A stretch of DNA of 64,000 nt from Rhynchopus sp. YZ270_cl-10 (Eukaryota; Euglenozoa; Diplonemea; Diplonemida; Diplonemidae): positions 930,001 to 994,000 of the forward strand of contig OZ037835.1 of assembly GCA_964035575.1 (NCBI GenBank). Direction: 5' to 3'. The stretch's first letter is position 1, and the number at the start of each line of letters is the position of its first letter. The notes beneath the pieces were generated by a model, which saw only the letters and a list, made by a program, of their open reading frames with translations, ran no database searches and was not told where the DNA came from. Made by a program: the position numbers and the translations under genes. Of this stretch, positions 1 through 11,650 are shown one piece after another.

Positions 1-400
1 TTATTTTGCGATAACTTCACGCATTTTTTTCCCAGGCGAGGGCTACTTAATTTGCCGAGCGAAGCGAGGCAAATTGAGTGCACGAGCCTGGGAAAAAAAT
101 AAGTGAAGTATCGCAAAATAATCCGCTAAAAGGAGGTGAATACGTAATTTTATTTCACGGGAAATAAAGTATACGAAAGGATTTGGCACTTTTAGTGTGA
201 CTTATTTATTGTGCAATAACTAACGAGTATGTGTCCTCACAGGAAGCTCTCAGGGAAAAAAAAAAAAAAGAGCGTGAAAAAAAAAAAAAAAAAGCTCTCA
301 TTACCCTCCCGCCAGCGCTACCGGGTCCCGCGGACCCCTAGATAGGCCCGCTGAGGGGCTGGCGGGATTGAGGAGGCTGGAGGGAGGCTAAAAAAGGCTG
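1..400. repeat. Dispersed repeat R1, first copy (cut by window start)
   Basis: Bases 1-122 fold into one long hairpin: TTTTGCGATAACTTCACGC on the left pairs with the arm ending ATCGCAAAATAA, around a core GAGCGAAGCGAG. The bases after it (including AAATAAAGTATACG and CTCCCGCCAGCGCTACCGG) recur at 28011-28370 in the same order, so this is one end of a mobile repeat whose remainder lies left of the window. Part of it also occurs inverted at 33205-33255. Confidence 0.8.
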
Positions 401-1297
401 GAAAAAGGGGGGTCAAGTACTTCAAGTACCATAAAAAATCCGAAAAAAGTACTTCAAGTACTTTGGACATCCATGTCCTACGTATTTTCCCACAGAAAAT
501 AAAAACACAAGTGAAAAAAAGTGAAAATACAGTAGTTTTATTTCCACAGAGACAAATTATCGACAATTAAAATTACCCTTTTCCAACGGAGCCCCACTAG
601 AACTTTATTTAACAAGTGAATTAAAAGTAAAAAAAAAAAGAAAAGAATGTCTGTTCTCCATAAGCGAATGGGGCTTACTACGGTCCCACAATGTTCGCAT
701 CATCCGGGTGGAGGGGGGTAGGAGAGAGAGAGAGAGAGGGGTCAAGGAGTGTGACTAATACTGGGAGGGCCCCCGGAGGAAGAGGAAGAGGAGGAGGAGG
801 AGGAGGGGGTCCGGAAAGATAAAAAGACCAGTCTTTATTCTTTGCTCAAAGTCAAACAAGTTTGTGTTGAAGAGAAAAAGCCCCCCCCCCCTAACCAAAA
901 ACAAACCCGATGTGAAGTAAAACGTACGGGGGAGGAGAAACACACCGACTAGGGAATCAAAAATTGAAAATCCTGATGAAGGAGGTGTTGTTTATTCCCG
1001 GTCCCCTTCCAACCTTACCGTAAGTAAGTGGTAGAAAATATCAAAAAGTGAGAGGAATTGTCGCTATTATTTTTATGTCTTTTTATCCGAACCCCCCAAT
1101 CCGCAGCAAAGCTGCTCAAACAAGTTTGATTGTGAGGAGGAGGAGGAGGAGGAGGAGGAGGAAGAGGAGGAGGAGGAGGAGGAGACTAAAAAAGAGGGGA
1201 GGGGAAGACAGACAAAATGAAATACCCCCCCTTCTTTATTTATTCGTTGTTTGTTGTTTGTTGATCGCATCCATCCATTTTTTTTTTTTTTTCAAAC
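401..1297. other. Intergenic, purine-rich microsatellites
   Basis: No gene seen. The stretch holds a GA run near 722-738, GGA runs near 780-806 and 1135-1183, and poly-A/poly-T tracts. The open frames here are low-complexity Arg or Ser runs produced by these repeats. Confidence 0.6.
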
Positions 1298-1305
1298 CCC
1301 AAAAG

Positions 1306-3136
1306 CAGGGTTTTATCTTGAAAAAACATTTTAAAATTTTACCCGGTCTACCCGGTCTGGCAAAAAAGTGGTCAAAAAAAATTTTTTCGCCTCCGGCGAA
1401 CATGTCCCGGCAAACCGTTAAAACTGCTGCATTCACTCGCATATTGCATATCATCTCACGTTCCCCACCTTTGCGGAATAAGCAAAAAAATCATGTCAGG
1501 TCGGTAGCGTGTGGACATTTCCTCGTATAGACATCTACAAAAAGAAACGGCAGCCATGGCAAAGGTTCCTGGCGAAGCCACGGTACGCAACATTTCAAAA
1601 TATTGTGCTTAAAATTGCACATTTTACAGCCAAATTATGTCATGGGTGGCTTGCAATCTGGCGCCGCAGGCGCACGGTACGCTACTTTTTTCCTTTCGCC
1701 ATGCTGTATGCTTCCTTTTCCTTCGGCGTTTGACCAATTGAGTCGTGTTCTGGCTGTGACGGGGTCACTTTGTTCATGAGGCCAGTTCTGGTCACTCTTA
1801 GAGGTTGGTGTGAGGTACCCAAGATTTATCATTTTGTTTTTTTTTTTGGCCTGACCGGGTGGATATTTTTTTTTTTTTCCCCAGACCGCAGGGGTGTCGC
1901 TAATTCGGGTCCAGGGTCCCGACTTTTTCAAAACTAAAAAAAAAATTTGCACCCCTAGTAAAATCTGTGTAGGAAAAAAAAAATTTGCACCTAATACAGG
2001 GTGGGTTTAATGTGTTAACAACTTGTTCTTTTTTTAAGTGAGAGGCCACCGTGAACTCGGTTGTGTCAGAACGTTCCAAAAACGAGGTTTTTGGGGGTCG
2101 GGGAAAATCACCAGGTGCCGCCCTCACCCCGCGAAGATTTATTTTTTTTGCGTGGGATTTCCTTACCCTGCCTTGCCCTTTTTTTTTGCAAACCAGGGTT
2201 TCCTTAGTAAAGGTACCATAGCGTGTTTTTGCGCACACATGTGACACCACCGTGGAGAGCAATCGGCTCGCGCAATCAAAAGAACGCAGAGAAAGGAAAA
2301 GACAAAAAGACAAAAGCTGGGTACCGTGCGCCTGCGGCGCTACCGTTCTCAGTCAAGAACACCACAATTTCATCTGAAGCTGTGTTTTCAGACTTGAACA
2401 TGACCCTTGTTTACGAGAATCGGCAGTCTCGAAAAGTGCACAGGAATAAAAAAATGGTCAAAACTTAAATACCTAAAACTCGTCCATTTTTCCAAAATGA
2501 CCCCATCACTTTCTGCAATTGCACCGCATCGGACGATGCAATCAACAAAAACGCCTCCCCCTTTTTCGTGATCTGGGAACATGCTTGCAAGGGTTTCCTT
2601 GCTAAAACCAGAGAATCTCATACTTCATAGTAAGGGTACTTTAGCGTATTTTAGCGCACACATGTGACCCCACCGTGGAGAGCAATCGGCTCGCACAATC
2701 AAAAGAACGCAGAGAAAAGGGAAAAAGAAAAAGACAAAAGTTGGGTACCGTGCGCCTGCGGCGCTACCTACTGTTCTCAGTAATGTCAAAAACACCACAA
2801 TTTCATCTGAATTTGGGTTTTCAGACCTGAAAATGACCCATGTTTAAGAGTATGGGTTCATATTTTGTGAAAATTTAAGTCACTAAAAGTTTGTCCATTT
2901 TTCCGTATATCCCCCACCACAGCGTGGGATTGGCTCGGAAATGCCACAAAACACTGTTTTTTCGCCCCCTGGTAATGGAAAAAAAATCCCCACGTAAAAA
3001 AAAAAATTTGCACCCCGATTTCAGATTTTTCAAAAATTTCCCCAAAATTAGCGACACCCCTGGCAGACCGGGTAAATATTTTTTTTTTATTTTACCCGGT
3101 CTAGGGACCACTAACATATAAGGAGATAAAACCCTG
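1306..3136. mobile_element. hAT-type non-autonomous element, long copy (1.83 kb)
   Basis: Starts CAGGGTTTTATCTTG and ends with the inverted GAGATAAAACCCTG. It is flanked by an exact 8-base duplication, CCCAAAAG, at 1298-1305 and 3137-3144. Eight-base target duplications with CAGGG termini are the hallmark of the hAT superfamily. Inside are inverted copies of a block containing GTGCGCCTGCGGCGCTAC (1667 inverted; 2322 and 2745 direct). No transposase frame is present, so movement would need one supplied elsewhere. Confidence 0.88.
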
Positions 3137-3880
3137 CCCAAAAGTCCCGAAAACCCCGAAAAACCCGCGTCCTGAAGTACGGTGGAGAGGTGGAGCACAA
3201 GGGGGGAAGGGGAAAACGGTAAAACTCATGACAATCGACGAGCGCGTCTTTCATTTCCAGACGTATTGCATACTCGTACAAAAAAAATGGTGACCTCTCA
3301 TCACTATGTGTTGAAGGAAATAGGGTGAATAGTATTGTTCAACAATCACTTTGCTAAGTAGTCCGGGTATTGTATTTTCGCACTGCCTTTTGTTTGTGCG
3401 TAAAGTGTGTAATAAATATTCTGTGGTGATATTTTCATTACTGCAATACGCTCCCACTGACTACCTGGCTGTGAAGAGGAGACCTCTTTAAGGCCCCAAA
3501 AACGAAACAAAGTTTTTGTACTCAAAATTGTCCGATAAATTTTTTTTGTGTTGAAAATAAAAAAAAGTACAGCCGATGGTATCACAAATGAAATAACAGT
3601 AAAGAAAAAAAACGTTATGTCATTGGTACCGGGTGTATGTCAAAAAAAAAAGGTAAATATGCAATTTGGAATTCTTAGTTTTCTTGCATATTTTTTTTTG
3701 GGAGGAAAAAAAAAAACACACACACACACCTCTATCGCCTTCTATTAGAGAAAAAGAGAAAAGGGGGGTTTAAAACAAAAAAATAAATGGAAAAAAGAAA
3801 AATGGTATTGCTCCGACTGACCCACGTAAGACACCATCGACGGATAAAAGCACCAAAAACAAAATGAAGAAAGGTTTATG

Positions 3881-3914
3881 AGATGAACCTAAGCCTCTTT
3901 GTGCTTACCTGATG
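3881..3914 (-). other. Hairpin motif H, copy 1
   Basis: Plus strand reads AGATGAACCTAAGCCTC and then GTGCTTA. The inner stem CTAAGC/GCTTA is kept, but the right outer arm is degenerate (CCTGATG instead of TCACCTT). This is the least perfect of the dispersed copies. Confidence 0.6.
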
Positions 3915-3951
3915 AATTATTTCATATACTGGTACTCCTGATAACCCCATT

Positions 3952-4077
3952 TTGCGTACTTGTTGCGTACTTGCTGCGTACTTGTTGCGCACTTTGTGCA
4001 CGAAAAAAAAAAAATACAGGAATACCCTATATTGCGTACTTGTTGCGTACTTAGTGCGTAGTTGTTGCGTACTTGGT
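3952..4077. repeat. TTGCGTACTTG tandem decamer-type repeat
   Basis: Two clusters (about 3952-3990 and 4031-4077) of TTGCGTACT units with small variations, separated by an A-rich spacer. Confidence 0.75.
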
Positions 4078-5218
4078 ATTTTTTATTTCAGGAGCACCAT
4101 ATACTTTCTTTTCTTAACGAAACGAAAAGAAAGCAAATGTCACTGATGAAGAAAAAGAGAACAAAAAAAAACTTGAAAATCACGACGCTCCTCACAGCAC
4201 CCTCAGCGTGTTACGCGATAGCTTTCATCGCAGGAACCGGTACGGGGTTTGTGTGAATAGGGTTTTTATGAAGTTGTTGTTGTTTTTTTTTTTTTTTTTT
4301 TTTTTTTTTGCGTTTAGTTTTGTGGGTGTTTGAAAGTTTGTTTTGCTTTGTTTTGTTTTGTTTTGCGTTGTTTTTGTTTTTTTAACTTTTTTTTTTTTTG
4401 CAGTTTTGTTTCTTTTTTGCAGCACATGACCCAGGACTTCGTATTGCGAGTGAGTATTGACTTTCTAACTTCTTTGGTGCTTTGCTATGAAAATTTTGGT
4501 TGCGTTAGTATATTCCCGAAGAATATTACCAGGCCTATTGGTTGTTAGCTTAGTAGCTATATTATATAGACAGCTCCACTATTGTTTTGTTGTGTCGACA
4601 CTCGTCTGAAGTACCCTTGGGTGGGCCACTAAGACAATAATAATAAGGAGTGCGTGAAACGAAAATCCTTTTTCCTTTTTTTTTTTTGTTTGTTGTTGTT
4701 GATAATTATAAAGTTATGTCCAAGGGTAGCCCTGGGACCGGGCCCCCGTTTTTTTTGTTACCTTTTTTTGTTGGATCATGCTGTGTTTTTCTCGCAAAAT
4801 ATAATAAAAATGAAAAAAATATCCAGAGAATAAGCGTTGAAAACATGACACGTTCAGGTAGTAATCGCGCAAAAAAAATAATTCTTTTTTGATTGCATTC
4901 CATCAAAAAAAAAAAACATACACACGAGGAGAGAGCAAAAAGATGTGTGTCGTGATGAAGGCGGAACAAAGATGAAGAAAAATAAAATCATGATTGATTT
5001 TTTTATCTGTTTTTTTTTGCTATGGTGCTCTGTCGTGAAGCGTAACAATCATAAAAAGGGGAGTGCCACTATTTGTAGGAGTTGTCAAGGGGGGTTGGGG
5101 AACACCATCTTCGAAAGAGCGGAGCGGATCAGTCAGGAGGACTACTAGTGGAACTACGCAGTCATACCGAATAGTTAGTGTTTCTAAACTAGTAGTTAGC
5201 TAACAGCATTTCAACATA

Positions 5219-5321
5219 CAGTAGGACAAGAAACTTGGCGACCAAAAAATATTGGCAGATTTTTGGGGTTTTTTTCTTGCAATTGGCAACTTTTTTTTTG
5301 GTCGCCAATTTTGTCCTACTG
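5219..5321. mobile_element. Tc1/mariner-like MITE, 103 bp
   Basis: Inverted ends CAGTAGGACAAG and CTTGTCCTACTG-like (TTTTGTCCTACTG), with the inner arm GGCGACCAAAAAA also inverted. Bounded on both sides by TA, the usual target duplication of the Tc1/mariner superfamily. A related element lies at 7731-7912. Confidence 0.75.
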
Positions 5322-5379
5322 TATGCATTCAATAAATTTGATAGCATAGGCAGAGGGATCAGCATTAGAAAATTTTGTA

Positions 5380-5413
5380 AGATGATCCTAAGCCTCTCTG
5401 TGCTTTAGTCTGA
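5380..5413 (-). other. Hairpin motif H, copy 2
   Basis: Reads AAGATGATCCTAAGCCTCTC and then TGTGCTTTAGTCTGATTA. The inner stem is intact apart from one inserted T, and the outer right arm has drifted. Confidence 0.65.
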
Positions 5414-6099
5414 TTAGATTACTTAATGTTTTGAACATTGGTTATTCATCAATCTTTTTTTTGTTGTATTTTTTGGATCTCGTGTTAGTCACCTTGCAAA
5501 AGATGCTCTGATCCTTCTTCATGGTGGATCACAATTCGTAAAACACTCATCTGACACTATTAGCACTACTAGTAATTCTGGTTCTGACTAATCCGCCGTG
5601 AGTAAGGGAAGAGGGAAGAGGGAAGAGGGGAGATGGTCAGAGGGGGGAGGGAGGGGGTAGGGAATAGGAAAGCAACACAGGACATCTCACACGCAACCCA
5701 GAGTAACCTTCAGAGCGCTTTCGCCTTGAATTTTACTTTATTTTTTTTTCGGGGAAAAAAAAATTGGTATTTTTTTTTTTTTTTTTTTTAATCGCGTGTG
5801 TTGGTTTTTTTTGCTTTCTGTAATTTTTTTTTCTTTTTCTTTTTCCTTTTGCCAATGGAATATGAGACCCTGAGCAGAATGTGAGAAGCACAAAAAGAAA
5901 ACACCGGGAACCACTTTCCAAAAACAAAAAAACAAAAAAACAAAAAAAAAATCGCACGTTTAAAAAGGTGAGGGGAAGGGGAGAAAGAAAACGAAAAAAA
6001 AAAAATAACGACTAACAAGGCGAATGCTAAAAGACAAACACCTTTTCAAAAAAAAAAACCCCCCCCCCTGAGAGAGAGATAAAAAAAAGGGCTTTTGTT

Positions 6100-6133
6100 G
6101 AGATGGACCTAAGCCTTTCGTGCTTGGTCACCA
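6100..6133 (-). other. Hairpin motif H, copy 3
   Basis: Reads GAGATGGACCTAAGCC, TTTCG, TGCTTGGTCACC. On the minus strand the stem pairs GGTGACC with GGTCCATC and AAGC with GCTT, so the arms have changed together. Confidence 0.7.
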
Positions 6134-6373
6134 ACATATTTGGTTACCCCCCCTGCACTTTGTAGGGTAAGGTTGTAGAGGACTTCAAAAAAAAAGGGGG
6201 GGTTGCAATGTAACAAAGATGTAGTCATCTTGATTGCTTTCATTCAGAAAAAAAAAAATATAGGGGGTTGGTAAAATCATGACGTTGGCAGTTTAGTAAC
6301 GTTGCCCCAATCAATGAGGCCTCAGCAAAAGGGAGCAAAACGCAATTTTTTTTTTTTTTTTGTAACTTTAGAT

Positions 6374-7040
6374 CAGGGTTTTATCTTGAAAAAGCATTTT
6401 AAAATTCTACCCGGTCTACCCGGTCTGGGAAAAAAGTGGTCAAAAAAAAAATTTTTCGCCTCCGGCGAAAATGTCCCGGTAAACCGTTAAAACTGCTGCA
6501 TTCACTCGTATATTGCATATCATCTCACGTTCCCCACCTTTGCGGGTTGGAATAAGCAAAAAAATCATGTCAGGTCGGTAGCGTGCGGACGTTTCCTCGT
6601 ATAGACATCTACAAAAGAAACGGCAGTCATGGCACCCAAAGGTTCCTGGCGAAGACACGGTACGCAACATTTCTAAAAATTGCGCATAAAATTGCATATT
6701 TTTACAGCCAAAATATGTTATGGGTAGGGTGGCTTGCAATCTTGCGCCGCAGGCGCACGGTACGCTACTTTTATTATTTCGCCATGCTGCATGCTTCCTT
6801 TTCCTTCGGCGTTTGACCAATTGAGTTGCGTTCTGGCTGTGACGGGGTCACTTTGTTCATGAGGCCAGTTCTGGTCACTCTTAGAGGTTTGTGTGAGGTA
6901 CCCCCAAGATTTATCATTTTGATTTTTTTTTTGGCCTGACCGGGTGGATATTTTTTTTTTTTTTCCCAGACCGGGTAAATATTTTTTTTTTTATTTTACC
7001 CGGTCTAGGGACCACTAACATATAAGGAGATAAAACCCTG
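6374..7040. mobile_element. hAT-type non-autonomous element, short copy (667 bp)
   Basis: Same termini as the element at 1306-3136 (CAGGGTTTTATCTTG and GAGATAAAACCCTG), with an exact 8-base target duplication CTTTAGAT at 6366-6373 and 7041-7048. Its first ~500 bases follow the long copy closely (a shared block around GCGCCGCAGGCGCACGG). It lacks the central kilobase of the long copy, so it is an internal-deletion derivative. Confidence 0.9.
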
Positions 7041-7048
7041 CTTTAGAT

Positions 7049-7730
7049 ATTGGACTTTTGTTGGAGTGATTTTTATTTTAAAAAAAAAACACAATTTTGC
7101 TTGTTCGGAATGCGTTAGGAAGTGGTGGCCAAAATCGTCCAGAAAATTAGAGACAAACAAATTATTGACACACCATTAGTGGTTTTGAATGGGCTATAAA
7201 ATTATGAAGTTTTTTTGATATTTTTGCTTTGTGCTCTTGTTTTGGAGATACTCGCAGATCTGGCCAGATCTGGAAAATCATATTTCAACCTCTGGAAACC
7301 GAGCCAGATCTGAGATTTCGCGTTCCCCAGATCTGGCCAGATCTGGCAGATATCCGTGTTTGCTCTTGTTTGTTGTGCACCGTAAGGGGTTGGTTAGCTC
7401 ATGCATGCTCTCAGATCAGATCGGAAATTTCCACAAAAAAAAAATCTGTTGCAGATCAAAAAAAAGAAAAAGAAACAAAAGAAAAGATCTGCTTGAGCAG
7501 ATCTCGACAGCTGTTTGCATTGCACGCTTCCACATCACAACAGAATAAAGTAAAAACACATCGGCTTCGTTACAAAAAAAAAAAAACAAAGGGGGTGCTG
7601 CAGATCCAAATATCGACATACATGTTGTATTTTGACATCGGAAAATGTGTTCCCTATTTTTTTTCGTAAAAAGAAACACAAAAAGGAGTAGGCTTCTGTT
7701 CACGAAAATTAAACCTCTCGTACTTAGTTA
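7049..7730. repeat. Cluster of AGATCTGG palindromes
   Basis: Between 7253 and 7504 the hexamer-centred word AGATCTGG recurs many times, including the near-identical pair CAGATCTGGCCAGATCTGG at 7255 and 7329, and the palindrome AGATCTGCTTGAGCAGATCT at 7484. No credible reading frame spans it. Each unit is self-complementary, so it could be a binding-site cluster or a decayed palindromic satellite. Confidence 0.55.
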
Positions 7731-7919
7731 CAGTAGTCCAAGAAACTTGGTGTCCAAATAAGTGGCGAATTTGAAGAAAAAAAAATTTGATAGATTGTTT
7801 GTAGTAGTGTGGTTGCCTTGGGTTGTGTTGCCACAGTTTTTGTGCAAATTTCCACGTTTTTTTGGTGTAATTTGACGCCCCTTTTTGAATGCCAAATATA
7901 TTTGGACTACTGCACCTTG
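7705..7919 (-). other. Hairpin motif H, copy 4, split by a MITE
   Basis: The left part AAACCTCTCGTACTTAGT sits at 7711-7728 and the right part CACCTTG at 7913-7919. The 182-bp MITE at 7731-7912 lies exactly between them. This dates the motif copy as older than the MITE. Confidence 0.65.
7731..7912. mobile_element. Tc1/mariner-like MITE, 182 bp, inserted in hairpin motif
   Basis: Inverted ends CAGTAGTCCAAGAAACTTGG and TTTGGACTACTG, closely related to the ends of the 5219-5321 element. The left flank is TA; the right flank is CA, so one side of the expected TA duplication has mutated. Confidence 0.7.
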
Positions 7920-9606
7920 AAAGAAACAATCGTTTGATTATAGCTGATTACCGTGAGGGCAGTTAGCCACGTTTATTTTTCTCACAAGGTCTACAAGTAT
8001 CAAGATACAAAACCTCGTGTGCTTAAAAGGGGGTTACATTCATTCAAAAAAAGAAAAAAAAGAAAAGAACAAAAAAAAAAAATCTGGAACATTGATGTGC
8101 ACAAATTTCACACGCAGATTGCAGCAAAAAAAAAATATTTAAAAAATCGGCAATCCAAAGTTTTGAAAAAAAAATTCTTTCTTGGTTGGATACGCTTACC
8201 AGAGGGTGTCAAAAAAGGTAAAAGGGGATTTGAAAGTTTGTTTTTGTATTTGTTTTTATTTTTGCTACTCTGTTTGTTTTAAGGTAAAAGGGGATGAGTG
8301 TGTCAAAATAGAACCCCCTTTCGTCTTTTGTTGAGTTAGTACGTGACCAACTAAACAAAAAGTATCAGACGTTTGAGTCATTTCCCACAAAGTATTTGTC
8401 CTAATAGAATTTTTTTTTGTTTGATTATAGACTACTATCACTAGCAATCCACGATCTTTCTTCACAGGAATCCTTATTAGAGAACAGATACCCCAACACC
8501 TCTTTAGAACCGCTGCGTACCGTGGCTTCGCCAGAAACCTCTGGGTGCCATGTTCCACCACGTCTTTTATAGATGTACTGAGAAGTTACTGATGAGAAGG
8601 CGGACACCCAACTACCACTTGTGGTTTCACCCCCTCCTCTCCACCCGCCTTTCACGATTTTGTGCATCAGAGGGGGGAGAAAGAGCCTCACCTCCCTGTA
8701 TTGACAGGAAGTCGCCAAGGAGTCGCGGCCGTTTTTATGGGGGGAAACCTCGGGACCCCCAAAAAATCGCTAAAAATGAAGGGGAAAAAAAAAAGATGAT
8801 GACTCATCGGACCCCCCCTGACTGGAAAGGGGGGTTTGAATGGGCTTTTATGAAGCTTTTGTTATGTTTGCTTTGTGCTCTTGTTTTGTTTTTTCTCTTT
8901 TTTGTTTTTTTTTTTTGTCAAAAATATGATGACTCATCCGACCCCCCTGACTGGAAAAGGGGGGAGGGAAAAAAAAGTTTTTCGCAAATAGAAAAAGAAT
9001 CTCATCAAAAAAGTAAAAAAAATCTCTCAAAAAAAATTGGGCGGGAAATTGAGGAAAGGAAACAAGCCTATTGATCAATGGTATGCGAACATGGCTGAAA
9101 GAAAAATCCTTCAAAAAAAAAATCCTACAGGCCCGTCGCTCCCTTTGCCATTTGTGGCTTTTTTTTATTATTCTCATTGTGTTGTGTTGTGTTTTTGTTT
9201 CGTTGTGTGGTGTTCCCGAAAGGGCCCATATTGACAGGTCCTTGACATGTCCTTGACATGTCCTTGACACAAGGTTTACAGGGGAAAATGACACACCCCC
9301 CCTATATTGACATGTCCCCGACAGCAGATCGGTAACACCATTGTGGTATCAACAAATAAAATAGAATCTGTGGTGTTCCGAAAGGGGCCTATATTGACAT
9401 ATGGGTCAGTCCATAAACCCACCCCCCTAAAAGGTAATCAAAGCATATCCTTGACAGGTATTCAAGAACATCAATCTACCTTTCGGGATATGCCTAGCGA
9501 ATAAACCAAATTGCAGGCAACTCACCTTCATGTTTGATTCTATTTCCTCTTCGAAAAATGCAAAAAATAATAAAAAATAAAAAAAAAAAAACTACTCATG
9601 TCATTA
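7920..9606. other. Intergenic with element fragments, no gene seen
   Basis: About 8490-8580 is an inverted scrap of the hAT-element family (block GGTTTCTGGCGAAGCCACGG on the minus strand). A direct repeat with GACTCATC..ACCCCCCTGACTGGAAA occurs at about 8799 and 8930. Short repeats of TCCTTGACATG and a TATTGACA word occur at 9230-9460. Remaining frames are low complexity. Confidence 0.5.
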
Positions 9607-10125
9607 CTGGGGGGGAGCTATTAAAGTATACGTATACTTTATTCGGCGGGAATTACTGCTTAAATGGCCAAAAAACGAAAAGGGAAAAAAAAAAAAAAAT
9701 CACTGTTATTTTGGGGCTTCTAGTGGCCGAAACCTCGCGAAAACACCACCATTGACATTTTTGGGCCAATCCCAGCCAGTGGTGGGGTCAATGTGGAAAA
9801 ATGAACAATTTTTTGGTGACTTAAATTTTCACAAATCTGAACCCTATCAGCACCAATCGTGTAAAAACTGATACACGCGTTTTAGGTCAAAAATACTCAT
9901 TTCTCAGCGCAAAGTGACCCCATCACAGCACGCACAGAATCCGGACCACCGAAATCAAAAAAAAAAAATTTCGATTTTTTGTGCAAAAAATGCTGTAAAA
10001 AAATTTTAGTAAGAAAAATGTACACAAAAACCGTATACTTTATTTCACAGATTTCCACGCTCAAAATGGGTTTCCGCACCGTATACTTTATTACCCCCGT
10101 ATACTTTATTAGCCCCCCCCCCCAG
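9607..10125. mobile_element. TA-flanked inverted-repeat element, 519 bp
   Basis: Left end CTGGGGGGGAGCTATTAAAG and inverted right end (CTTTATTAGCCCCCCCCCCCAG), both flanked by TA. The word GTATACTTTATT appears four times near the ends. Size, ends and TA flanks suit a Tc1/mariner-like non-autonomous element. No transposase frame. Confidence 0.65.
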
Positions 10126-10500
10126 TAAACAAGAGTAGTGTAATGAGGTGGAATGGTGCACACACACACTATCTTTTGGTAAGGCATTCCTTTTTTCCTT
10201 TTTGTACTTTTTTTCCTTTTGAACATTTTCCTTTTTTTTTGGCTGTCTGTTTCTTTTTTAAAAACAGAACCATACAGGGTGTTACCATCTTAATGAGATG
10301 CGAGACAAAATAAGGGGTTTGGGCGGACACAATGAACGAATGAATCTATGTACTTCGCTGTGTACACTTCATTCAAAGAAAAACAAAAAAAACAAAAAAC
10401 AAAAGAAAAACACTGCCGTAATCGGTAACAAAAACGAACCGTAAAAAAGGTCAAACTCCCCCGAAAAACCAGGAAAAGGTCAAATATTTTTACGGTCAGT
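10126..10500. other. Intergenic, no gene seen
   Basis: A/T homopolymers and AAAAC runs only. Confidence 0.4.
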
Positions 10501-11650
10501 ATATCAGTGGCTGTCACGAAAGGTGTCAATTTGGTGGACCACCTTCCACTAAACTTCTACTCCACTAATCTTATCGATTTTTTTTGCATTTTTTTGCGCG
10601 GACTCCGGAAATGCAGATCCGCGCAGTTTCCGGGGGAAATTTTTTTCTCCCCCTCCCCGGGATTGTGGGATGAGGGTCGAAAAAGTGGCCTAAGGAAACT
10701 GGCCTGTGGACCGACCAGAAGTTGAATATTTTTTTCGAAAATGCTTTCTTTGGATTCATTCGTCAAAAATCTCTCAATTCCGTACTTTTTTTTAAAATTT
10801 TTTGCACCCCATTTTTTCCTGTGGGATGGTCGGCTCTCCCCCCAAAATCGAATTTTCACTACTTTTAATAGGGGAAAACACTAAGGAAAATGGCTCATAA
10901 TCAGAACCTGTCCTGGTAATGCTGGAGCGATGTTGCTTCGTGACAGCTGTGAGAATGGCTGGCAAATTGCGTTGCTGCCGAAGTACGTGCGTGCTTGGTC
11001 CTGGCGTCTTCTGCTGACGTCCCGAAGGAGAGGTGGCTTGGTCTGCCTTGGGCAACAAGGGGAGTTACCACCCCCAGCTCCGGAATACAGTGGAAAGGTG
11101 CAAAAAGTGGGTCGGTCACGTTTGTCGTAGGTTCCACTAGGTCATATATTCAGGTGGCTTTACAACGAGTTGTAAAAAAAACTACATAAAAGACTCTGAA
11201 TAAGGTTTTGAAGCCCTCAAACAACACAAAAGCCTCACCCTCACCACTTTTTTTTACATGGTGGCCCACATAGGCACTTTTGAACGGGTTTTTACCCATA
11301 GGAATACAGTAGTAAAGTGCCCAAACCCAGTGGACCACCTTCCACTAAACTTCTACTCCACTAATCTTCTCGATTTTTTTTTTCATTTTTTTGCGCGGAC
11401 TCCGGAAATGCAGATCCGCGCAGTTTCCAGCTCCGGAAAATTAGGCTCCTATCCCGGGATTTCAAAAAGATTTTCGGCAAAAACCGCTTTTTTGGATTTG
11501 ACTAAATTTGATTTTTTCAAAAGTTCAAAATTCTTGCTCCAATGGAATCAGCGGGCAAATTTAAGCCCAAATACGTACTTTTCAAAAAAAAATTTTGACT
11601 TTTTTTTTTGGGATTCTGAAATTGACACCTTTCGTGACAGCCACTGATAT
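10501..11650. mobile_element. Inverted-repeat element, 1.15 kb, perfect 32-bp ends
   Basis: The 32 bases starting ATATCAGTGGCTGTCACGAA at 10501 recur as an exact inverted copy ending at 11650. Inside, a ~110-base block (GGACCACCTTCCACTAAACT and the following TCGATTTTTTT, CGCGGACTCCGGAAATGC) is repeated directly at 10536 and 11331. A relative of this block lies at 41385-41425. CAGTGG ends recall hAT or mariner elements, but I see no clean target duplication. Confidence 0.75.

Larger units (their letters stand above)
3145..5218. other. Intergenic, AT-rich, no gene seen
   Basis: Long A and T homopolymers, a CA microsatellite near 3717-3729, one hairpin-motif copy (3881) and a decamer repeat (3952-4077). 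A short hairpin-forming block near 4099-4137 (CTTTTCTTAACGAAACG) has a relative near 13124-13158. Nothing with the look of a protein-coding exon. Confidence 0.5.
5322..6365. other. Intergenic, no gene seen
   Basis: Contains two hairpin-motif copies, a GGGAAGA purine repeat near 5605-5660 and long A/T runs. Open frames are Lys/Phe homopolymer artefacts. Confidence 0.5.

Noticed and set aside
1048-1530. 160-aa plus-strand frame with poly-Arg
   Set aside because: Generated by a GGA microsatellite followed by hAT-element sequence.
8550-9074. 174-aa plus-strand frame
   Set aside because: Composed of element fragments and Lys/Phe homopolymers; no acceptor, domain or composition suggesting a gene.
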